Part shown: positions 32,976 through 43,496 of the stretch, piece after piece | Numbering within the stretch: position 1 is the stretch's first letter | Layout: every line of letters begins with the position of its first letter | Source: Streptomyces sp. CHD11 | GTDB taxonomy: Bacteria; Actinomycetota; Actinomycetes; Streptomycetales; Streptomycetaceae | Assembly: GCF_018638295.1 (NCBI RefSeq) | Contig: NZ_JABTTS010000003.1 | Coordinates: 186,001-250,000 of the forward strand | Length of the DNA: 64,000 nt | Direction: 5' to 3' | Position numbers and translations under genes: made by a program | The notes under the pieces: model-generated | What the model was told of the DNA's origin: nothing | Database searches by the model: none | What the model saw: only the letters and a program-made list of their open reading frames with translations

Positions 32976-33586
32976 CCCCGCTCTCCAGGCGTGCCTTCGC
33001 CACCGCGGCCGCGGGGGCCCTCCTGGCCGGCTGCGGCGGCGGGCACCGGACCGGCGGCGGGGCCGACGGGCGTCCGCGGAGCACGGAGCCGGCCGGGCGG
33101 TCGTCCGCGAAGCCGGCGCGCGCCCTGCGGCGTTCGGTTCCGGTCCGGCTCGAGATTCCGGCCATCGCGGTGGACACCCCGGTCATGAGGCTGGGGCTGG
33201 CCCCGGACCACACGGTCGAGGTGCCTCCGCTCACGGCCGACGACCGGGCGGGCTGGTACCGGCACTCACCGACGCCCGGCCAGCGCGGTCCGTCGGTGAT
33301 CCTCGGCCACGTCACGGTCGGCGACCACGGGGACGGCGTCTTCCGCCATCTCGCGCGGTTGCGCCGGGGTGAGCGGATCGTGGCACACCTGGAGAACGGC
33401 ACCGCGGCGGAGTTCGCCGTCGGCTCGGTCCGGACGGTCGCCAAGGCCGACTTCCCGACCGAGGAGGTCTACGGGGACGTCGACCGTGCGGAGCTGCGGC
33501 TCATCACCTGCGGCGGCCCGCGTGTCGGGGACGAGTACCGCGACAACGTGATCGTGTTCGCCACCTTGCGCGCCGCGATCGCCTGA
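32972..33586 (+). CDS. Class F sortase
   Basis: This 204-residue sortase would join a sorting-signal protein to the wall or a carrier. It has S-R-R-A-F-A near the start and a lipobox-like L-L-A-G-C (Cys21), so it may be lipid-anchored. The catalytic region shows I-L-G-H-V-T (catalytic His, about 110), L-R-L-I-T-C-G-G-P (catalytic Cys, about 174) and a downstream Arg (D-E-Y-R-D-N-V, about 188). The TCGG context is typical of class F. Its start codon overlaps the stop of the preceding substrate-like gene (ATGA). A strong terminator follows. Confidence 0.88.
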   Translation: MTPLSRRAFATAAAGALLAGCGGGHRTGGGADGRPRSTEPAGRSSAKPARALRRSVPVRLEIPAIAVDTPVMRLGLAPDHTVEVPPLTADDRAGWYRHSPTPGQRGPSVILGHVTVGDHGDGVFRHLARLRRGERIVAHLENGTAAEFAVGSVRTVAKADFPTEEVYGDVDRAELRLITCGGPRVGDEYRDNVIVFATLRAAIA

Positions 33587-33595
33587 CCCGTCACC

Positions 33596-33638
33596 GGGGT
33601 CCCGGGCCGCCGGTCCCGTGCCGGCGGCCCGGGGCCCC
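33596..33638. terminator. 18-bp hairpin terminator after the sortase gene
   Basis: Arms 33596-33613 and 33621-33638 pair throughout (one G-T wobble) around a 7-base loop, ten bases after the sortase stop codon. Confidence 0.85.
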
Positions 33639-33687
33639 TTCCGCGAGCGGTACGACGCCATCGGTGCCGCCACGACCATGGAGAGCG

Positions 33688-34179
33688 TTGAAACGGTCCC
33701 GCGAGCAGGCAGCGTCCGAACTCTTCGCTGCCCTCTATCCGCGTCTCGCCGGCTGGTGCCGCCGGCTGGTCGACGACGACGAGACGGCCCACGAGATCGC
33801 CTCGGAGGCGTTCACCAGGCTGTGGTCCCGCTGGACCTCCGTGGCGGAACCCCGCGGCTTCCTCTACGTCACCGCGGCCAACCTGGTACGGGACCACTGG
33901 CGCAAACTCGAGCGGGAGCGCCGGACCGTCCACCGGGTGGGCACCGAGGCCGCCGTCCGGCCGCACAACGAACAGTCGGATCCGTCCGTACGCCTGCTCG
34001 TGCAGTCGCTGCCGGAACGGCTGCGCGTGCCGATCCTGCTGCACTACTACGCTGACATGCCGATCCGGGAGGTGTCCGCGGTGACCGGACGCAAGGAGGG
34101 AACCGTCAAGGCCGATCTCCACGCGGCCCGGGAACTGCTCCGAGCCCACTTGAGGAGAACCCTTGATCACACGCCCTGA
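33688..34179 (+). CDS. ECF-type RNA polymerase sigma factor
   Basis: A short (about 163-residue) extracytoplasmic-function sigma factor. Region 2 contains A-H-E-I-A-S-E-A-F-T-R-L-W-S-R-W and Y-V-T-A-A-N-L-V-R-D-H-W-R-K. Region 4 has V-R-L-L-V-Q-S-L-P-E-R-L-R-V and the HTH with M-P-I-R-E-V-S-A-V-T-G-R-K-E-G-T-V-K. A TTG at 33688 gives the N-terminus M-K-R-S-R-E-Q seen in relatives. GGAGAG lies very close, so a GTG at 33664 is a possible alternative. The next gene overlaps its end by 17 bases and encodes a membrane protein, the usual arrangement with a regulator of the sigma factor. Confidence 0.87.
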   Translation: MKRSREQAASELFAALYPRLAGWCRRLVDDDETAHEIASEAFTRLWSRWTSVAEPRGFLYVTAANLVRDHWRKLERERRTVHRVGTEAAVRPHNEQSDPSVRLLVQSLPERLRVPILLHYYADMPIREVSAVTGRKEGTVKADLHAARELLRAHLRRTLDHTP

Positions 34180-34594
34180 CGAGGATCCGGAGTTCGGCGC
34201 CGACGACCCCCTCACCGTCATACTGCGGCCCGCCTCCGACTCCCTCGGCCCGCCGCCCGGCCGGTTCGAGGCGATCCGGCGCGGCGCGGCGCGGCGCCGG
34301 CTGGTCCGTACCGTGGCCGGCGTCGGACTGGTCTGTGCCGCCGGAGCGCTGGTCGTCCTGCCCCTGCAGAACGCGTCGAAGGCCGACAGGCCCGTCTCTC
34401 CCACGGTGCCGCTCGCCCCGCCTCCGGTGAGCGACGGCCGCTCCCCCACGCCCAGTCCGCCGGTGGCGCCGGTGGTCACCGAGTCCCCGCATGAGCCCGT
34501 GACCTCGGCACCGAGCCAGGTCGTGCCCACCCCCGCCCCGCCGGCGCTGGACCCCCCGGCGGACCCGGACCCGCCGGCCACGGACGCTCCGTAG
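34163..34594 (+). CDS. Membrane protein partner of the ECF sigma factor
   Basis: A 143-residue protein beginning at TTG 34163 (GAGGAG upstream) and overlapping the sigma gene by 17 bases. It has an acidic cytoplasmic head (about 1-48), one membrane helix (V-A-G-V-G-L-V-C-A-A-G-A-L-V-V-L-P, about 50-67) and a long Pro/Ser/Thr-rich exterior tail. The topology and position are those of an anti-sigma factor, but no zinc-binding HxxxCxxC motif is present, so binding to the sigma factor is inferred only from context. Confidence 0.65.
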   Translation: MITRPDEDPEFGADDPLTVILRPASDSLGPPPGRFEAIRRGAARRRLVRTVAGVGLVCAAGALVVLPLQNASKADRPVSPTVPLAPPPVSDGRSPTPSPPVAPVVTESPHEPVTSAPSQVVPTPAPPALDPPADPDPPATDAP

Positions 34595-34643
34595 CGCAGG
34601 GCGGCGCGACGGCCGTCCGGGGCCGGCCCCGGGCGTGGGAACG

Positions 34644-34687
34644 GGTCCGCCCCCGCCCTCCGCGTGTGCGGGGAGCAGGGGCGGACC
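34644..34687. terminator. Imperfect long hairpin between convergent genes
   Basis: GGTCCGCCCC (34644-34653) pairs perfectly with 34678-34687, and several further inner bases also pair. It separates the sigma operon (+) from GH1 (-). Confidence 0.65.
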
Positions 34688-34737
34688 TGCGGGGCCGTGC
34701 CCGCCCGGGGAGGCAGACGGGCACCGCTCCCGGCGGG

Positions 34738-37174
<2,437 letters not shown>

Positions 37175-37186
37175 GACGACTCCAGG

Positions 37187-38182
37187 TCAGGACGTGCGGG
37201 AACGCAGGCGCTTGATCAGGCGCTGCACCACGAAGGCGAGGACGAGCAGCATGAACATCGCCCAGGCGACGGTCGCGGAGCGGCCCATCTGGTAGTTCTT
37301 CCAGCCCTCCTCGTACAGCAGCAGGCCCAGCGTCTGGTACTGGTTGTCCGCGCCTCCGGTGATGCCGTTCGGGCCCTGGCCGAAGATCAGCGGTTCACCG
37401 AACAGCTGGGTGGCGCCGATCGTGGAGAGCACGATGGTGAAGACGATGGTGGAGCGGATCCCGGGAATGGTGACGTGCGTGAACTGCTGCCACCGTGAGG
37501 CGCCGTCCAGGGAGGCGGCCTCGTACCGGTCGGCGGGGATGGCCTGCATGGCGGCCAGGTAGAGCAGGGCGTTGTAGCCGGTCCAGCGCCAGATGACGAT
37601 GGTGGAGATCGCCGCCTGGGCGGGCCACTTGTCGGCCTCCCAGTTCACCGGGTCGATACCGACCGAGCCGAGAGCCCAGTTGATCATGCCGAAGTCACGC
37701 TCGAAGATCATGGTGAAGACGAGCGCGGCGGCGGCGACCGAGGTGGCGTACGGGACCAGCGAGGCGACGCGGAAGAACAGCGACGCGCGCATGCGGTAGT
37801 TGAGCAGGTGCGCCATGCCGAGGGCCATCATCAGCTGCGGCACCGTGGAGATGACGCCGATGGTGATGGTGTTCTGCAACGCGTTCCAGAAGCGTGAGTC
37901 ACCCCAGAGCTCGACGTAGTTGTCGAGTGCCACCCACTCCATGACGTCGAGGGTGGCGAGTTCCACGTCGTGCAGGGAGATCCACGAAGTGTAGACGAGG
38001 GGGTAGAAACTGAAGGCGGCGAAGATGATGAAGAACGGCGCGATGAACGCGAACGGCGCGCCCTTGATGTCCAGTCGGTGCAGCAGCGCGCTGCGCCGCC
38101 GGGCTGTTTTCTCGCCTCCGGTCTTACGGGGCGTGCCTGGCGGCTCCTCGCCGGCCGGGGCGTTGGTGGTGGAGGTGGCCAC
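37187..38182 (-). CDS. Carbohydrate ABC transporter permease (MalF type)
   Basis: A 331-residue CUT1-family permease. A charged cytoplasmic head (about 1-45) is followed by six helices. The EAA loop reads Y-E-A-A-S-L-D-G-A-S-R-W-Q-Q-F-T (about 222). A GTG start at 38182 was chosen because GGAAGGA stands just upstream and homologues begin with a similar short Ala/Thr-rich head; the frame is open further upstream without similarity. It is separated from the binding-protein gene by 88 bases holding a hairpin, and from the MalG-type permease by 12 bases. Confidence 0.9.
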   Translation of the reverse strand: MATSTTNAPAGEEPPGTPRKTGGEKTARRRSALLHRLDIKGAPFAFIAPFFIIFAAFSFYPLVYTSWISLHDVELATLDVMEWVALDNYVELWGDSRFWNALQNTITIGVISTVPQLMMALGMAHLLNYRMRASLFFRVASLVPYATSVAAAALVFTMIFERDFGMINWALGSVGIDPVNWEADKWPAQAAISTIVIWRWTGYNALLYLAAMQAIPADRYEAASLDGASRWQQFTHVTIPGIRSTIVFTIVLSTIGATQLFGEPLIFGQGPNGITGGADNQYQTLGLLLYEEGWKNYQMGRSATVAWAMFMLLVLAFVVQRLIKRLRSRTS

Positions 38183-38217
38183 CGGACTTCCTTCCTGAGA
38201 GCGGATGTATGAGCCGG

Positions 38218-38253
38218 GTCCGGGCCCGCCTGCCGGAGGCGGCGGGCCCGGAC
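38218..38253 (-). promoter_or_regulatory. Intercistronic hairpin, binding protein/permease
   Basis: GTCCGGGCCCGCC (38218-38230) pairs perfectly with 38241-38253. It lies inside the operon between the binding-protein stop and the first permease start. Such stems commonly stabilise the upstream message or act as partial terminators, giving more binding protein than permease. Confidence 0.65.
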
Positions 38254-38270
38254 GACCGAGGGGCGACCGG

Positions 38271-39578
38271 TCAGCCGACCGCCTTCTCCACACGCTCCAT
38301 GGTGGTGTCCCACGCCTCGTCACGTGAGGTCCCCTGCTCGATCAGGGCCAGGCCCTGCGAGAAGGTGTCCTTGATGGTGCCGTCCTTGCGGCCGAGGACC
38401 TGCTTGTCCGGGATCTCCTGCGCGGCAGTGCCGAAGATCTGGCCGATCGGAGCGTTGCTGAAGTACTCCGACTTGGCGTTCTTCACCGCGTCGCTCTCCA
38501 GCGCCTGCTGGGAGGACGGGATGTTGCCGATCTCCGTGAAGATGTGGGCCTGCTGCTCCGGCGCGGTCAGCCAGGCGACGAGCTTCTGGGCCTCTTCCTT
38601 CACCGGGCTCTTCTCGACCACGCTGAGGAAGGCTCCGCCCCAGTTGGCTCCCTTGGGCGCGGGGGCGACGTCCCACTTGCCCTTGTTCGCGTCACCGGCC
38701 TTCTCGCTGATGTGGCTCAGCATCCAGGCCGGGCACACGGCGGTCGCGAACGTGCCGTTGGCCAGACCCGGGTCCCAACCCGGCTGGAACTGACGCAGCT
38801 TGGCGGTGAGCCCTTCCTCACCGGCGTCGGCGGACAGGGCCCAGGCGTCCTTGACGACCGGGTTCTTGTCGTGGATCAGGTCGCCCTTCTCGTTGTAGTA
38901 CTGCTCGGAGTGGCCGTAGACCATGGCGTTGAACAGGCCGCTGGCCGAGTCCATGAACGCCACGTCACCCCCCTTGTAGCCCTTCTTGAAGGTGCGGCCG
39001 GCCTCGACGTACTTGTTCCAGTCGCCTTCCCACAGCTTGCCGACCTCTTCGCGGTCGGTGGGCAGGCCGGCCTTCTCGAAGTAGTCCTTGCGGTAGCAGA
39101 CGGCCATCGGGCCGATGTCGGTACCCAGGCCCAGCACCTTGCCGTCCGTGGTGCTGATCTGGGACTGCTTCCAGGGCAGGAAGTGGTCGGTGCCCGCTGT
39201 CCCGGTGAAGTCGGCGAACTTGTCGGACTGGGTCTCGGTGATCTCCTTGGCCCGGCCGATCTCGATGCCCTGGATGTCCTTCAGACCGTCGCCCGCGGCG
39301 AGCCTGGTCTGCAGCGCGGTGTAGTACGTCTGCTCGTCACCGGCGATCTCGGCCTTGATCTCGACATCGGGGTTCTCCTTCTCGTACTGCTCCAGGAGTC
39401 CCGTTTCCTTGATGCCCATCACGCCGAACAGGCCCATCGTGATGGTGACCTTGCCGTCCTTCTTGCTCCCGCCGGTGGCCGAATCGCTGCCTCCGCTGCA
39501 GCCGACGACGAGTGTCAGCGCGCCGACGGCAGCGGCTGTCGCCACCGCCTTCGTACGCAATGAACCGAGAGTGCCCAT
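38271..39578 (-). CDS. Sugar-binding lipoprotein of ABC importer (CebE-like)
   Basis: A 435-residue extracellular solute-binding protein of the CUT1 type. The lipobox is L-T-L-V-V-G-C (Cys27), followed by a Ser/Gly linker. The mature fold shows T-I-T-M-G-L-F-G-V-M-G, D-V-E-I-K-A-E-I-A-G-D and a W-L-T-A-P-E-Q segment late in the protein. The GGAGGAGAT ribosome site precedes ATG 39578. It heads the operon with two permeases and a cytoplasmic GH1, so cellobiose or another beta-glucoside is the likely ligand. A paired operator and a divergent LacI gene lie upstream. Confidence 0.9.
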   Translation of the reverse strand: MGTLGSLRTKAVATAAAVGALTLVVGCSGGSDSATGGSKKDGKVTITMGLFGVMGIKETGLLEQYEKENPDVEIKAEIAGDEQTYYTALQTRLAAGDGLKDIQGIEIGRAKEITETQSDKFADFTGTAGTDHFLPWKQSQISTTDGKVLGLGTDIGPMAVCYRKDYFEKAGLPTDREEVGKLWEGDWNKYVEAGRTFKKGYKGGDVAFMDSASGLFNAMVYGHSEQYYNEKGDLIHDKNPVVKDAWALSADAGEEGLTAKLRQFQPGWDPGLANGTFATAVCPAWMLSHISEKAGDANKGKWDVAPAPKGANWGGAFLSVVEKSPVKEEAQKLVAWLTAPEQQAHIFTEIGNIPSSQQALESDAVKNAKSEYFSNAPIGQIFGTAAQEIPDKQVLGRKDGTIKDTFSQGLALIEQGTSRDEAWDTTMERVEKAVG

Positions 39579-39652
39579 GGATCTCCTCCTAGCGACGGCG
39601 CTGACACATCGGAGTGACGAGTTTCGCGATGACTACAGCGGCTCTGGTAGAA

Positions 39653-39690
39653 GTGGGAACGTGCCCATTTCTCGGTGGGCACGTTCCCAC
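39653..39690. promoter_or_regulatory. Paired inverted LacI operators before the importer operon
   Basis: TGGGAACGTGCCCA (39654-39667) and TGGGCACGTTCCCA (39676-39689) are exact reverse complements of each other, and each is itself a near-palindrome with a central CG. Their centres are 22 bases apart, about two helical turns. With flanking G/C the pair forms a 38-base inverted repeat. The neighbouring LacI protein is the obvious ligand. Confidence 0.8.
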
Positions 39691-39880
39691 CACGCATCGA
39701 AGACTCCTGGCTCATGGATGGATCTGTCAATAACTTGAAAACAACTTGTCATCACGAACCGGACACGGAGCCCGGGGGCCGGTCCGGGAACGGTGCGATG
39801 CCCGCGGCGGCGTCTGCAAGAATTGCCGCTGGTCACCTCCGCGGCAGGCATCCCCGCCGCGGCCGCCGAGGGGGGAGTAC

Positions 39881-40894
39881 ATGACCGGCAACCGCCGTCC
39901 CACGATCAAGACGGTCGCCGCCCGGGCCGGCGTCGGCCGCACCACGGTCTCCCGTGTCGTCAACGGTTCGGACCTGGTGAGTGCCGACGCGAGGGCCAGG
40001 GTGCTGGCGGCGATAAAAGAGCTCAACTACGTCCCCAACTCGGTCGCCCGGGGCCTGGTGACCAACCGCACCAACGCCGTGGCCCTGGTGATCCCGGAAT
40101 CGGAGAGCCGGCTGGGATCGGAACCGTTCTTCGCCGCGCTGATCCGCGGTGTCAGCGGCGCCCTCGCCGAGAGCCGGACCCAGCTGCAGCTCATGCTGGT
40201 GCGTGACCAGGCCGAACGGGACCAGCTCACCGAGTCGGTGGCGACGCGGCGGGTGGACGGCGTGCTCCTGGTCTCCGTCCACAGCGACGACCGGCTGCCC
40301 GGCATGCTGGACGACATGGGCCTGCCCACCGTGCTCGCCGGCCGCCGTGACGCGGGCGAGCAGCTGAGTTACGTCGACTCGGACAACGCCGGCGGGGCCA
40401 CCGAGGCGGTCCGGCATCTGCTGGGGAGCGGCCGGACACGGGTCGCGACGATCGCCGGCCCGCAGGACATGGACGTCGGCCGCAGCCGGCTCGCCGGGTG
40501 GCGCGTCGCCCACCAGGAGGCGGGCCGGCCGGCGGACGAACTGCTCATCGAGGCGGGCGACTTCAGCGAGGAGAGCGGCATCCGTGCGATGCGTTTGCTT
40601 CTTGAACGCGCGCCGGACCTGGACGCCGTCTTCGCCGCGTCCGACCTGATGGCGCTCGGCGCCCTGGCCGAACTGCGCCGCCAGAAGCGGCGGGTGCCCG
40701 GTGACGTCGCCGTGGTGGGCTTCGAGGACTCCGTGCTCGCCCGGCACACCAACCCGCCCCTGACGACGGTGCGTCAGCCGGTGGAGGAACTGGGCCGGAC
40801 CATGGCCCGGATCCTCACCGACATCACCCAGCACGGCGCGCCTCGGCAGCAGTTGACACTGCCGACGGAGCTGGTGGTCCGGGAGTCGTCATGA
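39881..40894 (+). CDS. LacI-family repressor of the beta-glucoside importer
   Basis: A 337-residue LacI-family repressor. The N-terminal HTH (residues ~5-30) reads T-V-A-A-R-A-G-V-G-R-T-T-V-S-R-V-V, followed by the hinge with V-P-N-S-V-A-R-G-L. The periplasmic-binding-type sensor domain (about 63-335) includes R-R-V-D-G-V-L-L-V-S-V-H and the V-G-F-E-D-S strand. It is divergent from the importer operon with a paired operator between. The start at 39881 has GGGGGAG upstream. Its sequence is clearly related to the second LacI protein at 49896-50918. Confidence 0.92.
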   Translation: MTGNRRPTIKTVAARAGVGRTTVSRVVNGSDLVSADARARVLAAIKELNYVPNSVARGLVTNRTNAVALVIPESESRLGSEPFFAALIRGVSGALAESRTQLQLMLVRDQAERDQLTESVATRRVDGVLLVSVHSDDRLPGMLDDMGLPTVLAGRRDAGEQLSYVDSDNAGGATEAVRHLLGSGRTRVATIAGPQDMDVGRSRLAGWRVAHQEAGRPADELLIEAGDFSEESGIRAMRLLLERAPDLDAVFAASDLMALGALAELRRQKRRVPGDVAVVGFEDSVLARHTNPPLTTVRQPVEELGRTMARILTDITQHGAPRQQLTLPTELVVRESS

Positions 40895-40922
40895 GCCGGC
40901 TCCTCGGCAGCCCGGAACCGCC

Positions 40923-41348
40923 GTGAGGCGGGGCCTGGTACTGCCGGCGGTGCTGGTGGTCTGTGGCGCGGTCGCCGCCACGGCTCCACTGCTCGACGGA
41001 TCGTACGGCGCGGGGGCTGCGCTGCTCGCGGCATCCGCGCTCTTCGCATGTGTGAACTCGCCGCTGGTTTTCCCGCGTTCGACCAGCGCGCGGGAGGCAC
41101 AGCGGCGCAGCGCGCTCGACGGCCGGCCGGTCGTCTACTGGCGGCCGGGCTGCACGTACTGCCTGCGGCTGCGCCTCCGTCTGGGCCACCGTGCCCGGCG
41201 ACTGCACTGGGTGGACATCTGGCGCGACCCGGAGGGAGCGGCCGTCGTGAGGGCGGCCAACGACGGTGACGAGACGGTGCCGACCGTCGTCGTGGCGGGC
41301 CGGGCACAGGTCAACCCCGATGCCACATGGGTGCGCGAACAGCTCTGA
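40923..41348 (+). CDS. Membrane-anchored glutaredoxin/mycoredoxin-like protein
   Basis: A 141-residue protein. Two hydrophobic segments at the N-terminus (about 5-20 and 28-45) are followed by a thioredoxin-fold domain with the redox motif W-R-P-G-C-T-Y-C-L-R-L (about 75-85, Cys-x-x-Cys) and the later cis-Pro region T-V-P-T-V-V-V. This resembles mycoredoxins, which reduce mycothiol-mixed disulfides, but mycoredoxins are usually soluble, so the membrane segments are unusual. It uses a GTG start 28 bases after the LacI stop. Confidence 0.8.
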   Translation: MRRGLVLPAVLVVCGAVAATAPLLDGSYGAGAALLAASALFACVNSPLVFPRSTSAREAQRRSALDGRPVVYWRPGCTYCLRLRLRLGHRARRLHWVDIWRDPEGAAVVRAANDGDETVPTVVVAGRAQVNPDATWVREQL

Positions 41349-41727
41349 CACCGCTTTGCTGCGAACGGGGTGGGGAGTGGTCAGCTCCTGCTCCACGGCT
41401 TCCGGCAGGACGTCACCCTACGGCGGGATGACTGTTCGCGGCAGCGGGCCTGCCGGGTGCCGCGCCACCCGGTCCGGCCGGCCGGCCACGCCCAACGCTG
41501 CCTGCTCCCGGCAATCGGGCGGCCCGCAAGGTTGCCGACCTGCCGACCGGTCACGGCCCGGAGGAACTGCCTATGGTCATCCCTGTGTGCCGGGAATCCT
41601 GGCCGGCGTCCGGTGCCGTCCGGAAGCTCCAGGTGAACCTGCGCAGACCGATCGCCCGACGAGTACGCCGTGTCCCCCGCCTGCGCGGCGCACTCGGCCC
41701 TGTCCCCTCTCCCCCGGAATGACCGCC
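41349..41727. other. Gene-free stretch
   Basis: About 380 bases between the redox protein and a short hypothetical gene. No domain, repeat or operator stands out. The short frames here lack ribosome sites. Confidence 0.45.
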
Positions 41728-41934
41728 ATGCCGCGCCAGCACGAGTCCCGTGAACCCCCTTACCGACCGCAGGACCTGATCGACGAAGTCGTCGTCCGCT
41801 TCGACGCCTACGCCCGGGCGCGCGCGGCGAGCGAGAGCGTCTTCTCGACGGCGCGGGCGACTCCGCGCCAGGAGCAGCGGGCCTTCGACGACCTGCAGGC
41901 CGCCGTCACCCGGCTGCGCAACAGCCTGCGCTGA
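41728..41934 (+). CDS. Hypothetical small soluble protein (68 aa)
   Basis: A 68-residue hydrophilic protein, helical and rich in Arg, Ala, Glu and Asp (D-L-I-D-E-V-V-V-R-F-D-A-Y-A-R-A-R-A then Q-E-Q-R-A-F-D-D-L-Q-A-A). It is probably two amphipathic helices. I do not recognise it. An ATG three codons earlier (41719) is an alternative start; neither has a strong ribosome site. Confidence 0.5.
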   Translation: MPRQHESREPPYRPQDLIDEVVVRFDAYARARAASESVFSTARATPRQEQRAFDDLQAAVTRLRNSLR

Positions 41935-42066
41935 GCGGCATACGGCACGGGTCCGCGCGACGAGCGCTTCGCGCGGTGTCTCCGGTGGCCCCGCAGTCCG
42001 CCGCTCGCGGCCGGTCGCGTGGTCGAATACCGGTAGGGAGCCGGCGGACGGACTGGGAGAGCTTAC

Positions 42067-43308
42067 GTGAACACACCGCGGATCGACTACGGGATGGTGT
42101 TCGCCGCGACGCCCAGCCCTTACCTGGTGCTGGCCCCCGATCTGCTGATCGTCGCGGTCAACGACGCGTACCTCCAGGTCACCGACCGGACGGAGGAAGA
42201 ACTCGTCGGCCGGTACCTCTTCGAGGCCTACCCCGGCAATGCGGCGGATCCGGCCGCCAGCGGCGTGCGCGACCTGGCCGCCTCCCTGGACCGGGTTCTG
42301 CGCTCCAAACAGCCGGACACGATGGCGGTGCAGAAGTACGACCTGCCCGTCACCGGGCGTCCCGGGGTGTTCCAGGAGAGGTGGTGGTCACCCGTCAACA
42401 CCCCTGTTCTCGGGCCCGGCGGAGAGGTCCAGTGGATCATCCACCGGGTGGAGGACATGACGGAGTACATGCTGTCCCGTCAGCCTCGGAACGAGCGGGA
42501 GATCATGGGCGCGGAACAGGGTGCCGTCGTGGCCGAGCTGTTCACCCGCGCGCAGGACCTCCAGGTCCTCAACGAGGAACTGCGCGACGCCCACGACTGG
42601 GAACGCCGAACCGCCCTCGGCCTGCAGGAGGTCATGCTGCACTCTCCGGACCTGGCCGGGCACCGCGAGATCGCCGTGCGCTACATGCCCGCCACCCGGT
42701 CACTCAACGTCTGTGGTGACTGGTACGACGTGGTCGATCTGCCCGACGACAAGTTCACCGTCGCGGTCGGTGACGTGGTCGGTCACGGACTGGAGGCCGC
42801 CGCCGTGATGGGTATGCTGCGCAGCGCCCTGTCCGCCGCCGTCCGTGCCATCTCCGAACCCGGCAAGGCCATGGACGTCCTCAGCGGGTACGCCCGTACG
42901 TTCGAGAGCGCTCTGGCCACGACCGCGGTCAAGGCGGTCGTCGACCGCCGCAACCGCCGCATCACCTACACCAGCGCCGGTCACCTCCCGCCGGTTCTGT
43001 GCCGTCCGGACGGCACGGCCGTCCTGCTCGACCAGGCGACCGACCCGCCCCTCGGTGTGGTGACCGATCAGAGGCCGCGCCCCCAGGCCACGGTGCACTA
43101 CAGGCCGGGTGACACCCTGGTGCTGTACACCGACGGTCTCGTCGAGCGCCGCGGCGAGGACATCGACGCCGGGCTGTTCCGCCTCTCCGACGCCGTGGGC
43201 CGCCACGCCCGGCTGAGTCCCGAGGATCTGGCCGACACGCTGCTCACCCACCTGGGCGTGGCCGACGGTGGCCCCGACGACATCGCGCTGGTCATCGTCC
43301 GCCTCTGA
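42067..43308 (+). CDS. PAS-PP2C (SpoIIE-like) protein phosphatase
   Basis: A 413-residue phosphatase. A PAS domain (about 10-140) holds P-Y-L-V-L-A-P-D-L-L-I-V-A-V-N-D-A-Y and ends with a V-E-D-M-T-E-Y motif. A coiled segment (about 155-195) leads to the SpoIIE-type PP2C domain (about 200-413) with C-G-D-W-Y-D-V-V, V-G-D-V-V-G-H-G and G-P-D-D-I-A-L. It likely dephosphorylates an anti-anti-sigma factor in response to a signal at the PAS domain. No GAF or kinase domain is present, unlike the larger paralogue at 24243-25961. It uses a GTG start preceded by GGGAGAG. A hairpin terminator follows. Confidence 0.9.
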   Translation: MNTPRIDYGMVFAATPSPYLVLAPDLLIVAVNDAYLQVTDRTEEELVGRYLFEAYPGNAADPAASGVRDLAASLDRVLRSKQPDTMAVQKYDLPVTGRPGVFQERWWSPVNTPVLGPGGEVQWIIHRVEDMTEYMLSRQPRNEREIMGAEQGAVVAELFTRAQDLQVLNEELRDAHDWERRTALGLQEVMLHSPDLAGHREIAVRYMPATRSLNVCGDWYDVVDLPDDKFTVAVGDVVGHGLEAAAVMGMLRSALSAAVRAISEPGKAMDVLSGYARTFESALATTAVKAVVDRRNRRITYTSAGHLPPVLCRPDGTAVLLDQATDPPLGVVTDQRPRPQATVHYRPGDTLVLYTDGLVERRGEDIDAGLFRLSDAVGRHARLSPEDLADTLLTHLGVADGGPDDIALVIVRL

Positions 43309-43326
43309 CCCACCGTCCTGTGCCGC

Positions 43327-43364
43327 CCGCCCCGTCGCCCCCGGTGCGGCGGGTGACGGGGCGG
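43327..43364. terminator. Hairpin terminator after the phosphatase gene
   Basis: CCGCCCCGTC (43327-43336) pairs with 43355-43364, extended by further inner pairs, 18 bases after the stop codon. Confidence 0.7.
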
Positions 43365-43496
43365 CCGTGGGCGGTACCGGCTGCGGTGCCCGCGGTGGTG
43401 GCGGCGGTGCGGTGGGTGTCCAGTGGGGCATGAACGCCCGCCGGGTTCAGGCGCTGCGGCGATGACATCGACCCGCTCCGTCCCGGCAACCGGGAG

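Noticed and set aside
38271..40894. Calling the importer and LacI genes cebE-cebF-cebG and cebR outright
   Set aside because: Gene order fits, but the operator between them (GGGAACGTGCCC) is not the CebR box, so the sugar may differ.
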